This document shows, piece after piece, positions 11,520 through 24,100 of a DNA stretch of 64,000 bases. Both the position numbers and the translations under genes were made by a program. Location: the NCBI GenBank assembly GCA_030272585.1, contig BSYQ01000001.1, positions 7,502,001-7,566,000 on the forward strand, in the 5' to 3' direction. Source of the DNA: Bryopsis sp. KO-2023 (lineage: Eukaryota > Chlorophyta > Ulvophyceae > Bryopsidales > Bryopsidaceae). The stretch's first letter is position 1. Every line of letters begins with the position of its first letter. Under the pieces are notes generated by a model that searched no databases, was not told the origin of the DNA, and saw only the letters and a list, made by a program, of their open reading frames with translations.

Positions 11520-14500
11520 CTACAATGGATACAGCAACGAACCACCGACCACCTGGGCATCAAAGGGTTGACTCTCGTTGGTCTGTATCACCGGAACCCA
11601 GTTTTCCACAGCATCCGATGTGCAGTCCAATCTGCTTTCAGCCCCATCGATCCCAAACCATTTACCAGGCACCCCATACACAAACGGCAGCTTCACCACA
11701 CACAAACTATCTGGTGGAAGAACCACCTCGCTGCCCATGCAGAATTCAAAGCTGTTGGTTTTGGGGGGGTTGCTCGTGGAAGATTTTTTGGGTGGCATCC
11801 CAGATAACGCCTCCAGGGAACATTTGAATTTGATGCGTGGCTTGAGGGCAAAAAGAAGGGGCAACGGAGGGGTCGCCACGAATATCCTTTGCAGTTGACA
11901 CAGGAGACCTGGTCGGCACAGGCCACCATCTAGAAAAACAAAACATCCACACGTTGCAGCGAATTCAATTCACAGAACGACTGCTCCAGATGGATAAATG
12001 CCCGGAAGCAATGGAAACTCCCCACGAAACGAAAAAGCAGAATGCACTAAAGATTTATGCCCACCATCAGAGCTTCTTCCCTTCTTTGCAGTGTTGGAGA
12101 GCTCCAGAAAGAGGGGGACATCATGGCCCAGCAAACTTGTGCCTCCGCTGCCAGCATGTGACCCCTTGCTGACCTGCCTCCCGGTTGCAAAGAATCGATG
12201 GCCCTCCAAGCTTTCGTACTCCAAACCCACATACAGCTTGTGAGGGTTTTCCTCCACAGACAAATCGCGCACCCCTGAAATACGAAAAGGAGGAAATGAA
12301 GTTTCGTTTTGGGGCCGCCAATCTTTAAGAGAGGATATGTAGGTTGTTGGAAAATCGTTGCAATCAGAGCCCCTTACCTTCTCTCAATGCCACCCATGCT
12401 TTCTGCTGTCTGCCCCTTCCTGCAAAACAGGTTGAAATGTAATCGTTGGCACCCAAGCAAGCAATAAGCCAAAAGGGGAAAAGTGCTATCGACCCCCCCC
12501 ACCTTTTTTTCATCAGGGCCGGTACAAATTGAAATGTTTTGCACAATCTGTTCTCTTTCCCTAATATCGAGATTAACAAAAAGGTCACATTTGACCCTTT
12601 TCCTTTTTTTTCATCAAGTTCCTGGATGACCCCCACCTCCCAGAGCACGGTCTGCTGCATCTTTAGAATTTTGCCCCCTCCCTCTACCGCCCCTTTTTCC
12701 TCTTCTTGGTCGTCTGGTGGAAGACTCCGAAATCATGCGTGGGGCCTGAGGTTTAATCGGTGACTGAGCTGATGGAGTCGCCCCTGATTTGTGTTTGGGC
12801 CATTGGTTCAAAACCGCCTCCCTTTCTATGCGATTCGTCAGAGACTGGGTATTGAGCTGCCCTCCCAGCGGCTCAAGTGCAGGGGACGGGGCCGCCCCAG
12901 CCAGAGGAGGAAAATGAGTGGCTGGAAGATCACCAAACCACATATTAACCTCTAAATACCAGCACAAAGAAGTGTGTGCATGCTTATTACATGATCAAGG
13001 CAATTATCATACCCATCGTATCGGCGGGGTCCTCGGTCGAGTTTTCGGCATTGCCCATGATTTTGACGTCCACCAGATGCAGAACGTTGCATCCAGGCAA
13101 GAAGCCCTCTTGCTGAATTCCATGATCAGGGTGATAAGCACTTGCATCCCCAAGCCGGTGCATACTCGCCCAGCCATGAACCACGATCGACGACATTTGC
13201 CTGGACTCTTCTTCCACTGCACCGATATCATTACCACACAACCATGAATTCAAGAAGTGATGGGGTGGTAGGATGGATTGAGCTATGTCTGACAGAGGAA
13301 CAACAGGGAGTCGTTCTACCTGGCTCCGGCTGCTGGTCAGTCTCTTTGTTGAGTTTCTTCATTTGCGGGGCATCATTGACCAGTCCCAAATCACCATCAT
13401 CAACGTAGAGTCGAACAACCATGGGTAAATCCATGGCCATCGGAAAAGAAGCCGGAATGTCCTGTACAAGGGCCACTTTAGGTTTTCCCCTTCCTTTCCC
13501 TGGTTTCCTCCCTGGGGGGGGCTTAGGTGGTGGCAAGGCCGTGCAGGTGGCCAATTCATCTGATGTGCACTCTGCATAGAAGGTGACGTTAGCATCGAGG
13601 CAAGAAAATGGATCCGGTCGTTTTCTCATGGTCATTCCGGAGGCACTGGCTTGTTTCAGTTCCCTCCTGCTGTGGTGGCTGCAGGGTGCCTGAAAATAAT
13701 GAATGGTGCGAAATTTATCAAGCAGATTCAAATTTCAGATTGGATAGCCCATAAGCAAGACATAAGGGCTATTTTTCGGCAAAAAATACCCTTCTTGAAG
13801 AGCTTTAAAGGTTTTTATTCTGTTGCTTGTTAAATTCGACAGGTCGAGGTGGAGCGAAAAGCAGTTGAAAATTGGCTCACGCACTCACCACATTCACTGT
13901 GCCTTGTTCCCCATCCACAGTTCGGAGTGCTCTGGTGCAGGGTCTGCCAGTCAGACTCCTGGATTCACATTGCTGGTGGCCAGATCTCCATTCCAGAGTA
14001 CATTGTTCCTCTAATTTAGAAGCAAAATCCTCAAGAGCTGGACCTTGGGCACGAACCTTGTAGGCCTCCATGGCAGACTTGAGAACCGCTGCATGTGTGG
14101 AGTAAGAATACAGCTCTGGCACCGACTGTTGGCAAAACGGGGCAAATTCTCTTAGAACACCTAATCCAGGGCTGACCTCCCTCATTGGCAAAGTAGATGG
14201 GCTAAGAACTCCCTCAACGGAGCATTATTTCAAAAATGGGTGAATTGCACTTGCACAGAACATGAGATCGAATATGATGTTGAAAGGAACGAAATTTCAA
14301 AAAGCATTTCCCTGTGCTCACATTGAAATATTTCTCCTTTGCTACAGCCATTGCTTTTGCGCACAACGTACTGGATATCCGGTGGACGGGGTCACTGCAA
14401 AACACCAGCCAAGCCATGGCTGTCTGGAGACTCTGCTGGATTTCTTCTCTGGATGCATCTTCCATGGCCGGTTCGGGAATGTCTGGATAGGTGCCAGGGG

Positions 14501-16417
14501 GGTAGTTTCGAGGTGGAGCCGAGACTGCATTTTGTCTGGATTCCACTAGGACACCATGGCATCGATTCCAGACAAGGAAAACCTGCTCAACCGTTGGGAA
14601 AACGTCGTACGATCCTGGACATATCACACACAAAACAATACCGTTTTGCAGCAATATCGCCCAGTACTATAGGTGCCCTTTTTCTTATCAAATACCGGAT
14701 TTCAGTATTCACCAGATTTGAGCATGTTTCTCATGTGTTCCCTCCGTTTGTAAATCAGAATTTTCAGCGACTTCATGCCATCGTTGTCGCTCAGATCCAT
14801 TGTATCGTCTCCATCCAGACATTGGCACCAGTCGTCCAATTCCTCATCCAATCCTACAGCCAGCTTATGCAGCACCAGTGCCCTGATCCGGGAATGGGTG
14901 TTGAACAAAGGCCGAGCCTCGCTTCCTTGTGATCTGGATAGGATGTTGCATTTTTCCAGAATTTCCCCCAGTTGAATTGTCAGGGCTTTAGCTGCAGTGG
15001 ATCCAGAGCCCGACTCATCCTGGAAAAAAATCTTTCCCTTGTTATTATTGTTATTATTATTCACATGTTTATGCAGGGTTGAAATCGGCTGAAGGAACTC
15101 TACAAGCAGACATTTCAACCATGCGCAGAAACTTCGATAAATAATCAAGAAAATTCCAATAGAACTGGACAGGATCGGCGAATCCATCACAAGCAGACAT
15201 TCCAACCTGGAAAATGAAAACCACTTGAGGCTCACAGTATCCTGGAATCATCACCCTCCGCCAACGCCTCAAATCCTGGTTGATTTGAAACATGGGGCTG
15301 TTGGGGTCCAGCGGGAAATGGTACTTCACAAAAGGAAACATGCAGTTTTTCAACACCTGTCCACCCACAATTTTTTTTATCATTCCATCCAAAACAAGAA
15401 TTCGAGGATTGAGTTAAAACATCCCACCCAATGGTAGGCCAGTAACTACATCCTCACGTAATCTTGTGCAAAAACCCTCAACCCCCCCCCCCCCCAACAA
15501 AAAAAAAAGAAAATTGCACTACATACAGAAGGGGATATAATCGAACATCACCCAAGTCACGTTTTCACCCCCAAGCAGCTGCTGCTGAAACTGTTGAGGT
15601 GGGTAAAGAACTACATTTTTTTCTCTTTACATCTGGCCTAGGAAAGTTCATAATGAGGAAAGCCTTGTTTTCCGTACTTGCAGTGTCCGGAGATTGGTGA
15701 GCAGTTCCAGATTCAACTGAGTGTCGTTGTGCAGGAACAGGATGAAATGGCAGACGGAGAACGCAACCAACAATGCCAGGACCAACATTCCATTGGAATC
15801 CCGCATCAAGCTTCTGACATTCGCTCCGCTTATGTCTTTCGAAAGCCGGTCAGACACCGTGTCGAAAGGAACATGGATGTATAGAATGCTACGAGCCAAA
15901 AACAAACATTAGCATCCCAGATCCGATTTCTTTTGTTTGCATTTTTTTTGGTTACAGTCTTTTTTCTGTAGCCCACCTTCGATTGACATCGAGGAATGCA
16001 TCGGCCACACCTTCCACAAGCGTCCATTTCTGAAAAATAATGATCGGAGTTTTGAAAGATGCTACCAGGAGTTTGAACAGAAAAGACAACGGCACATACG
16101 CAAAAGAAGGAAGCTTCCCTGTTAAGTCAGCAGGGCTTTCTTCTTTTTCTTTTTTTTAAATAAAGTTTTTGCTGAGGAAAGAAGGGATCAGAAAGGGCAT
16201 AAAAATGCAATCGGCTGTTTGGTGGGCCAGTCTGGATTGCATGGAATTACTGTTGCTGTTGAGGTATTGCTTCCAATCACCTTCACATGGGGCGATTTTA
16301 CGTGACCCCGTTGTAAATCTGAGGAATCCAAATCGTAGTCCAATAATTCTGACAAGAGGGCCTTGCCATGTCCTTGCGAGCTTCCTGAGTTTCGTTCAAA
16401 CTTTCGCTGTCAGACAT
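11520..16417 (-). CDS. SMG8: SMG8, nonsense-mediated mRNA decay factor
   Basis: SMG8 forms the SMG1-SMG8-SMG9 complex and restrains SMG1, the kinase that phosphorylates UPF1. Diagnostic pieces occur in order on the minus strand: LLVAFSVCHFILFLH then LLTNLRTLQ (about 15830-15680), matching the GTPase-like domain's FSVCHILLLVH; MEAYKVRAQGPALEDFASKL and RSGHQQCESRSLTGRPC (about 14110-13900); RKRPDPFSCLDANVTFYAEC (about 13640), the conserved Cys/Asp segment; ASMHRLGDASAYHPDHGI with QEGFLPGCNVL (about 13180-13070); VGLEYESLEGHRFFATGRQV (about 12230); and the C-terminal LPPDSLCVVKLPFVYGV (about 11700). The family is near 900-1000 residues, so many exons are expected. The start at 16417 (MSDSESLNETQ) is tentative because the following exon, which holds VRIIGLRFG, is in another frame. 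Confidence 0.8.
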
Positions 16418-16806
16418 GACTACGAATCCATCAGTGCCCTCCTCACTATGCTGAACAGGCTTTCAGCAACAGAAAGGGGATGAGATGAAATGATTTCACA
16501 TATGTCCTCATTCATTGGCATCATGATGAAGGAGCAAGAACATTCCAAAATGCAATTTGTTTTTTCTCAATTTTTGTTTTTTTTGGGGGGCGATGCTTCG
16601 GAATGCAAACCCAACAGGGGCAAAAACAAAAACAAATCCTATCGCAAAAATCCACAGTCAGTTCACGAATTCTCTAGTGGCGACGCCCGTACCAACGATT
16701 CCCAGCACCACCACCCGATTGCCCTTGTCACCAGAACGACCACCTTGCATGCTTTCTCAAATCCTTGAATTCGAGTACGGTAAGGAGAATTTAAGCGACA
16801 CGTCGG
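16418..16806. promoter_or_regulatory. divergent promoter region, SMG8 / ribokinase
   Basis: About 390 bases separate the tentative SMG8 start (minus) from the ribokinase start (plus). A T/G tract lies near 16560-16590. An upstream reading frame overlaps the ribokinase start in another frame. Confidence 0.45.
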
Positions 16807-19162
16807 ATGCTCCTGTGCTCGTGGAATCGTGGAGAAACATTGAGCGATCGGATGAAGCCGCAGCCATCAATGTCAATGCTTGCTGCAATAGAATCCGCTC
16901 CTCGCTTTTCGACACCATTCTGCCACAAACTCAGTCCGATCGCCGTGAGGCGAAAATGCTCAAGCCGCCGTCGCTCGAGATGCATCATTCGGGCGTCAGT
17001 CGATAAGTCGCGAGATCCTGGCCCTTTGGTGGTGGTTGGCTCGATCAATGCAGACTTGGTTTTGCAAGTGGATAGACTCCCCGAGCCTGGTGAAACCATC
17101 GCCGCGTCCAATTTGGAGACCTTCCCTGGTGGAAAGGTGACTTCCGTTTGGAATCAACGCCCACACGGAAATGGATGATATGCATGCACTGGCAGAGATC
17201 GTGGGATTCGATTCACAGCTTGAGTTTTGATTATGCATGCCACTCGATGAACCTGGCTGAATTCACATCAATCATGCAGGGTGCCAATCAGGCTGCTGCA
17301 GCCGCAAAGCTGGGATGTGAAACCATCATGATCGGCCAGGTGAATGCAGACGTTCATCTGTCTCGGCATGATCGACTCTCCACCTGTAGGTTCTCAAATG
17401 AGTTTGTGTTTTGATTGTGATGCAGATTGGCTCGGATTCGAATGGTGGCTTCATGCTGGAGTCTCTGGGAAATTGTGGAGTGGATGTTGGTTTGGTAAAG
17501 CCGGTGGATGGCCCAACAGGCACTGCTGTCATCATGCTGCAGCCCTCCGGTGAGCGTCGACACAAGTCAATGTGTTTGTCTTTTTCTCCCCCTCAGATCT
17601 ATTGCATTGAGATGGAAAAGCTCATGTTGGGAATTAGTGATGTTGCTCAAGTTTTGCTTTTAAACAAGCTAAAGACACAGGAGTGCATTTTCTGCAAAAA
17701 GGAAAAAGATGAGTGTTTTGCCCCCCCGTATTTGGATAGGAGTGTTTGCAATGCAGGTGAGAACAGCATCGTGATCGTGGGGGGTGCGAATCAAGTCACC
17801 TGGGACATCGGCGAAAAGGAACAGCAGGTTGACTTCTGTTAGCTCAGACTCCCTTTCAGATGGTGTGCGTCCAATTCACCATGAATAGAGAAATCGTTCC
17901 GGATATTCCAGCCACATATTACGGCTGACTGTAATTTTGTTTTGCTTCAGTGGATAATTTTTTTTAAGGGGAAACCTAAGATTATGGTGATGGGTTGCAT
18001 TGGTGAACAGGTCGTATCCACAGCTGGAGCCATTCTCTTGCAGAGGGAAATTCCTGACTCCATTAATTTGGCTGTTGCTGAGGTATGCAGGTGGGCCAGC
18101 GATGTCTGCTGTCTCATCATACAGTCCATCCCAATCAGCCCATTTCGATATCATCCATATCCTCATGTGTTTTTTGCATTACAGATTGCCTCCAATGCAG
18201 GAGTCCCTGTAGTACTCGATGCCGGTGGCTTAGATGCACCCATTCCCAATTCAATACTACCTCACCTATCGATTCTGTCTCCGAATGAAACAGAGCTGGC
18301 CAGGCTGACAGGCATGGACACATCCACTGAAGAAAACGTGAAAAAGGCAGCAATGCATCTGATCTCCATGGGGTCTGACACAGTGCTGGTGAAACTAGGG
18401 GCGGAGGGGTCGATGCTTGTGTCTGGTAAATATGTGTTGTGCATCGCTGGTGATGACTGTATGCCTTTTCCTGGGTGGAGAAAGCAAGAAAAAAGAGCCT
18501 GTGTCAGACATAGATTTCTTGAGTATCAATTGGATCAGTACGATGTGTTTTGCTTTGGGTGCAGGGCAAGGTTCGGATGCATTGGTAGAGCGACAGCCTG
18601 CTTTCAAAGTGCCCAATGTTGTTGACACCACAGGTGAGGGGTTCCTAGCTAATAGAAGCAGAAATTAGCCTTTCGGATGAAGCTGCTGGCGGCGGGCCAG
18701 TTTTGGTGGTTTGATTCAGTTTGCATTGTAAGATTCCTGTAAAGGGGGCGGTTCCAGGTCTGGATTTTGTTTTCTTGACACTGTGGTGCGTATGTGGACA
18801 ACAGGAGCTGGAGATTGTTTCACTGCAGCCTATGCTGTGGGGATTCTTGAAGGCAGAAGCCCACAGGATGCCATGCAACTTGCTGGTATGCACTACGAAA
18901 GCTGTTTTCCAAGCCTGATATCACAGCTGGGGAGACTCTATTTTGTGTCTACATCACAGTGATGCCTGTGAGGCTTCTGCACCAATATTTTCAAACCATT
19001 TTCTGATGTAACGCCAGCAAAAGAAATGGATAAAAGAGTGCTGGATAATGGTGTTTCGTTTTTGTGGCTGGTTCAGGGGCTGCTGCATCTGTGTGCATTC
19101 AGAGGAAGGGAGCCATGACGAGTCTCCCCACGAAAGCAGAACTGCCTGCTGGGATCGCTTGA
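16807..19162 (+). CDS. ribokinase, PfkB family, probably plastid-targeted
   Basis: Phosphorylates D-ribose to ribose-5-phosphate with ATP. Nine exons (16807-17136, 17280-17339, 17426-17549, 17757-17827, 18011-18082, 18185-18425, 18565-18633, 18805-18885, 19077-19162) close in phase to 377 residues. The first ~70 residues are Arg/Ser-rich and nearly free of acid (RRKCSSRRRSRCIIRAS), like a chloroplast transit peptide, and the plant enzyme is plastidial. The mature part shows the PfkB start VVVGSINADLVLQVDRLPEPG, the GGK-GANQAAAAAKLG motif split exactly by intron 1, GTAVIMLQ, ENSIVIVGGAN, and the catalytic DTTGAGDCFTAAY with base Asp326. The C-terminus (AAASVCIQRKGAMTSLP) is typical. Alternative Met codons follow at residues 16 and 22. 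Confidence 0.9.
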
Positions 19163-19349
19163 GAATTAAAACAAAATCGAATACATGTATTTGCTGATGT
19201 CTTGAGAAGAAAAAACACTCCAGTGTCTGCAAGGCAGAGGAGTTTTGTAAACAAAAAACCACCATCCTGATCTTTATCATCGACTGCAGCACAATCGCAC
19301 CCGGCGAAAGACACGAAACCCCTTCTGATTCAAAACTGTAGTAAGAAAA

Positions 19350-19886
19350 TTATTGAACGGTCTGTCTGAGTACAAGTGCAAGACAATTCTTCCCCTCAAT
19401 GTAAGCGTTAGAAACTCTCCTGCCATCCCTACTCTCAAAATAGATTTCCAGCACATCCGGTGCAAACTCTTCATCTTTTTCCCCGTCCCAGACCCCTTTC
19501 ACAAGCTCCCGGCAGACAAAATTGAACTCATGAGGAAATCGTTGCTCAAAGCTCACATGCCGGTCACTCCCCAGGAATCGAATCCCTCGGTTCTCTTTTC
19601 TGCGAATCGAGGTGTGCAAAAAATTGTACAAATTTCTTTTCCGGAGTCTTTCCCATTCCACCAAACACCCCTCTAATCTATGCACCACCTGTAGTTCTAC
19701 ACCTGCAGCCTCATCAGTCAGCCAAACTGAGGCTTGCAACGTTTTCTCCCCCACCCCCACGTCAAAACCGGGCCCCTTATTGTTTTCCCTTACCTTTCTC
19801 AGATACTCAAAAATAGGGAAAAATAGGGAAAAATTTCCAAAAAGAAGGGAAATTTTTCGTTGAGAACATATCGAATCATGCTCCAT
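19350..19886 (-). CDS. hypothetical 178-aa ORF downstream of Yippee gene
   Basis: An uninterrupted minus-strand frame of 178 codons lies 45 bases past the Yippee stop and runs toward the ribokinase 3' end. Its C-terminal half is charged and protein-like (VWDGEKDEEFAPDVLEIYF ... NAYIEGKNCLALVL). It matches nothing I know, has no obvious promoter of its own, and contains potential donors (AGAAAG|GTAAGG) that could make it an artefact of the Yippee 3' UTR. Confidence 0.25.
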   Translation of the reverse strand: MEHDSICSQRKISLLFGNFSLFFPIFEYLRKVRENNKGPGFDVGVGEKTLQASVWLTDEAAGVELQVVHRLEGCLVEWERLRKRNLYNFLHTSIRRKENRGIRFLGSDRHVSFEQRFPHEFNFVCRELVKGVWDGEKDEEFAPDVLEIYFESRDGRRVSNAYIEGKNCLALVLRQTVQ

Positions 19887-19931
19887 TTGGAAAGAAACAC
19901 TCCACCCAACGGCAGTCAGCGCTTCTTCGTT

Positions 19932-20751
19932 CTAATCATCACCCTCGTCCTCGCTTTCCTCCATTTCCCCAGCGATCATTTTTGATCGCTCCAGGATGTA
20001 TTTTCCTTCCTTGTATTTTTGATTCATGCAACGGGCTTCCTCCTGAATGTTCATTCGTTCAAAAAATGTTTCCTTTTTTTTAATGTTTATTTTTGGCTCA
20101 AGTTTTGAATAATTCTTCCAACAGGAATATCTAGCCGACTCTTCTTGAGGCGAATTAACGTGGAGGAGGGGGGTGTCTTGATTTCATTTCAATCCAGTCG
20201 AATTTCCTGAAGAAGTGCGCTGAACTTCTTTCCAAATGGATTCATTCGACGCCAGCTTTCCTTGTGTTGTGCAAGATGAAACCTCCCAATCAACCTGTAA
20301 TAATCATTTGTAGGTGGAATGTGATTGTCTGAAGCAAGGAAAAAAAAGCAGCTTACGTATTTCCAACCAACGAGGTACATGCACTGGCTGCAGAACGTAT
20401 TCCTGACGATGTGGGGCCCAGTCGTCATGAGCCTTTCCTCACGTGGCCCCAGGCGAACGTTCGCAACGTAGTGGAAAAGGTAGGCCCGGCCGTTCTTGCA
20501 GTGGAATTGCTGCATCCCCACAACCGCAACTCTCAGAACCGTCTTCCATGCAAGCTTTTCCTCTTTATCGCTGAGGAAAAAGGTCGTTCCAGTGAAACCA
20601 CGCGAAAGACGTCTGTTCAGTAGTTGCTTGCGAGGTTTCGAAAGGGGATCCCTACAGTGGAAACGAGCTCCTCGCACTGGGCGATCTGGCAGCCACAATT
20701 GGCGCAACAATATGCGTGGCTTTTGAGTCGCTCGCAGAAAAGCCGTCCCAT
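19932..20751 (-). CDS. Yippee-like zinc-binding protein
   Basis: A small protein of the Yippee family, conserved across eukaryotes and built on one zinc-binding beta fold; its role is poorly defined. Three exons (20751-20656, 20509-20357, 20042-19932) join in phase 0 to 119 residues, the usual size. It begins MGRLFCERL, as plant members do. The first zinc knuckle is CANC in AYCCANCGCQ, and the second is CSQC in NTFCSQCMYLVGWKY, with GRAYLFHYVANV and EERLMTTGPHIV between them. The end NQKYKEGKYILER is diagnostic, followed by an acidic tail (EESEDEGDD). A longer open frame through the exon 2 donor to 20189 is intron read-through, not the true C-terminus. Confidence 0.9.
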
Positions 20752-21105
20752 GCTACCCAGACTTCCCCTCAAAACCCCTGATCAATACGAAATGGACCGA
20801 ACTCTGTTTCCGGGGGAAAGAAAGCAGGAAGGGGTTGGCGCCTGGAGCAACGCTCGTTCGTTGAATTTGGACTCCCTGAAGTCAGCCCCATAATTTCTCG
20901 GGGTGCTCGTATGTCGGGCATGCGCTTGATACTTTGCGATTCCTTTCGCTGCGTCAACCGCAAAACCAAACTCGATAAGCCTTGAGAAAAAACGCTGGGG
21001 TGTCGAAATGCTGTTATTTTTTCGCTACCCCTTGTGGCTGAAGGGTGTGCATGTGCTGGGATTTGCGAAATTGTTAGTACAGGGAGAGAGGTTTGCTTAA
21101 ACACG
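20752..21105. promoter_or_regulatory. divergent promoter region, Yippee / TTLL12
   Basis: A 354-base gap between two start codons on opposite strands. It is relatively GC-rich and contains no ORF with support. Confidence 0.45.
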
Positions 21106-24100
21106 ATGACCGATAGTATTAGCGGGGCCTGCAAAGAATATCTGAACCGCTTGCGTTTACGTTTCACGCCGGAGTTTGCGCCGAAACTCGAGGAGAAGGT
21201 CAGAGGATGTATCATAGGTTGCGACGCTGATTTCAAGGTAAACCGACGCAAGACGCGCAATTTCTGCCGAGACGACAGTTCATGTCCCGGCCACCTGTTG
21301 CGTGAAAAACGTTCCTCTTTCGCACGACCGTGCCTGCGGACGGATTCTCGTCGGCGTCGTGGTGGCGGGTGTGACTGCATTCGTGGGAGTGCTTGTCCTT
21401 GTGAGCGACCGTTTGTTTGGGTTGGGTCGGAGCTGTTCGTCGTGCAGATCCGGTTCGCGTTTCGTTCAGAGCGACAGGATCGATAGACGTCATTGTCGAC
21501 GTAATTGCACAAAATGACACTGCGCTCAATCGCATGGCAGCAGGTCGCTCCGTCAGGGGTGTGCTGCTCGACGTCTTTCGACGAGCAGACACGGTCGCCC
21601 TTGGTTCAGAGTTCTTGCACCTTAGCATCAGTTCTCAATAATGCCTTGAATAATCAATCACCTTCTCCAGAAACCAGTTTTTTGTCTTTCCAAAATCCAC
21701 CAGTTGAGTTTTTAGGACATTGTGACACCCCCTTTCCCCACATTCATTCAAATCAGTTTTTTTGGTTTTTTTATTCCACCCCATAGCTCATCGAAGAGGA
21801 AGGGTCTGGCCCTCGAGTGGTTGCCAACACTGCACACGGCCCTTGCGAGGATGTGTGGCTCATTCCACACGTGATATCAACCACACGATCAAAGTTGTTT
21901 CAACAACTGGAAAACGACAAAGAACTTCAGTCCGAATGCGCACGATTAGTCAGACTGCCGAAAGGAGCAGGTCAGTCGAGAAACTTCCTGGAATTGCAAA
22001 AAAACGGATCCCAATGACAAATCATCCCGTTCATTTCTGCATTGCTATGATAATGAGAGGGAGGATAATGCTACCGTGGCTTAACCAAATGCTCCGAAAA
22101 AATATCATATTTCTGGTGCATTGTGGATCGATCGATGGTGAGTTGGAGGTCACTCCACAGTGGAGGATTGAAGATGTTTGGGTGGATGCAGGGGTTGATG
22201 AATCGTTCACTAGATTTTGGCGGTGGTGCACCCCAAACGCCATCGAAAACAATGAAGACAGGTTTATGGAGGTCCAGTGGCATCTGTTGCCCAGGAACAT
22301 TCTGTGGATACCCCATGCCGATGATGGAAATGTGGCAGGTAAATCTGATGTTGTTTTCATTGGGAGGGCTCAATCATAGACTGTGGGTTCTACTTTCAGG
22401 AGGGGGGGGATTCTGTACTATATGTATCTGTGGAACTTTTTTGATTCTATTTTTTTTATAATGGGGGATTCCATACTATATGCATCTGTGGAACTTTTTT
22501 GATTAAATATATATATATTTTTAATGGGGGATTTCCATACTATATGCATCTGTGATTATCATACTGTGTTGAATTGATTTTTGGATTTTTGCAGTGTGCC
22601 CTCTGCCTCAGAGCATCACTGGTGCGATGTCGCAAGACTTCCCGAACGGATTGTCCATGATGTTTGTCTTGCAACCCTTGAAGGCGGGGCAGGCACTCAA
22701 GAGGGACCTCCTCCCTGTTCGACGAACGCTGCAAAGAGTTGCAAGATTAGTCATGCTGATCGGCGACGATCCAGACAGGTGCTCAGTCCGATCCATTAAA
22801 CTTTTTTTTATTTTCAATTGGGGACATAAGAACAATTGTCTTTTTTTTTGCAAACGAATGGTTGTGGGTTGCAAATAGTGCTTTTCTTGATTGTTTTCTT
22901 TACTTTGCTCTTGGAGGTCAGGTGGGCCCACCCAACGGAAAGACAAGGTTTGAATCAGGTCTACCAGTGTGCGGCCCCACCTTCACCGATGCTATGGGAC
23001 CCCGTGAAGGACTTGGGCGATAAGGGTGATTTGAGACCCAGGATGGCCGCCACCGAATTTTCCCCAGAAGTCATCCAAGTGAGCTTTTGGTGTCTTTTTC
23101 TTTTTGTTGAACCGAAGAAAGCTTCTCAACATATCCAAACATTGTGCAACTTTTGATAATTTCACGACTGCAAAAATTCATAAATATATGTATATATAAA
23201 GGTTTTTCTGCAATGTGCTTGGTTGACCCACTCAGGTTTACACGGACTACCCCCTCGTGGCTGAGGCCCTTACTCACGAGTCTTTCCAGCTGGTGCCTTC
23301 TTTCGAAGCTTGTCACATTCTGTTTGCATCCAACCCCATCGCTGGGTTTTTCGCCATGGGCCAAAGAATGGTCAATCAATTCCCACACGACCAGTGCGTG
23401 ATCAACCTTCGCCTGCTGATGCATTCCGTGAGGCTGTCTGCCCAACCCCACCCGAACGGGGCCAAAGCCGTGGACCAGAAAGGCCAAGCTTTGTCGTTGC
23501 CTCCCTGGTTTTCGTTGATGTTCGATTTGAAAACGGAGCTGAATCATTTCTTGGCGGAGCACAAGAGACGCAAGGTCGCTGGCCAGAACAATTTCTGGAT
23601 GATTCGCTCAGGAGGTGAGGGACATGACACATATGTATAGTTTTTCGAAAGAAAATTCACTTGTTGGCTCATTCGTTTCCTCGAAATTGTTGCATCAATG
23701 TTGAATGAGCGATCCTGTCCTGTTCGCTTAGTCGTGGCTGTATGTTTCTATTGTGCTGAAGTCGATAAAGCCTTCCCCTCTCTGTTTGTCTTTTTTTGTT
23801 TTGGCCTGTATGCATCTCTGGGTTTCGATGCATTCTCAGAATGAACTAATCATGGTTAATAGCGTCGGTCATGCAGATCCAGGGAACGACGATTGGTGTC
23901 TGACTGACGATGCCTGCACAATCGTGAAGTACAACGAGGCAAACAGCGGCAACTGGATCATTCAGAAAGCCATCAATCCACCGCTGCTGATCGGTGGGAA
24001 AAAATTGACGATGGCGGTTTTCCTTTTGGTGAGATCGTTCAGTCCGCTGGATGCATACATGTTCAAAAATATGTATGGGCGTCTGGCCATGAAAGAATTC

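Noticed and set aside
20189..20356. Longer C-terminus for the Yippee protein read past exon 2
   Set aside because: A GTAAGC donor follows the conserved GWKY, and the diagnostic QKYKEGKYILE ending is found in a later exon in phase.
20769..21512. 247-codon minus-strand frame
   Set aside because: It covers the Yippee/TTLL12 promoter and TTLL12 exon 1 and has no recognisable motif; basic composition suggests a shadow.
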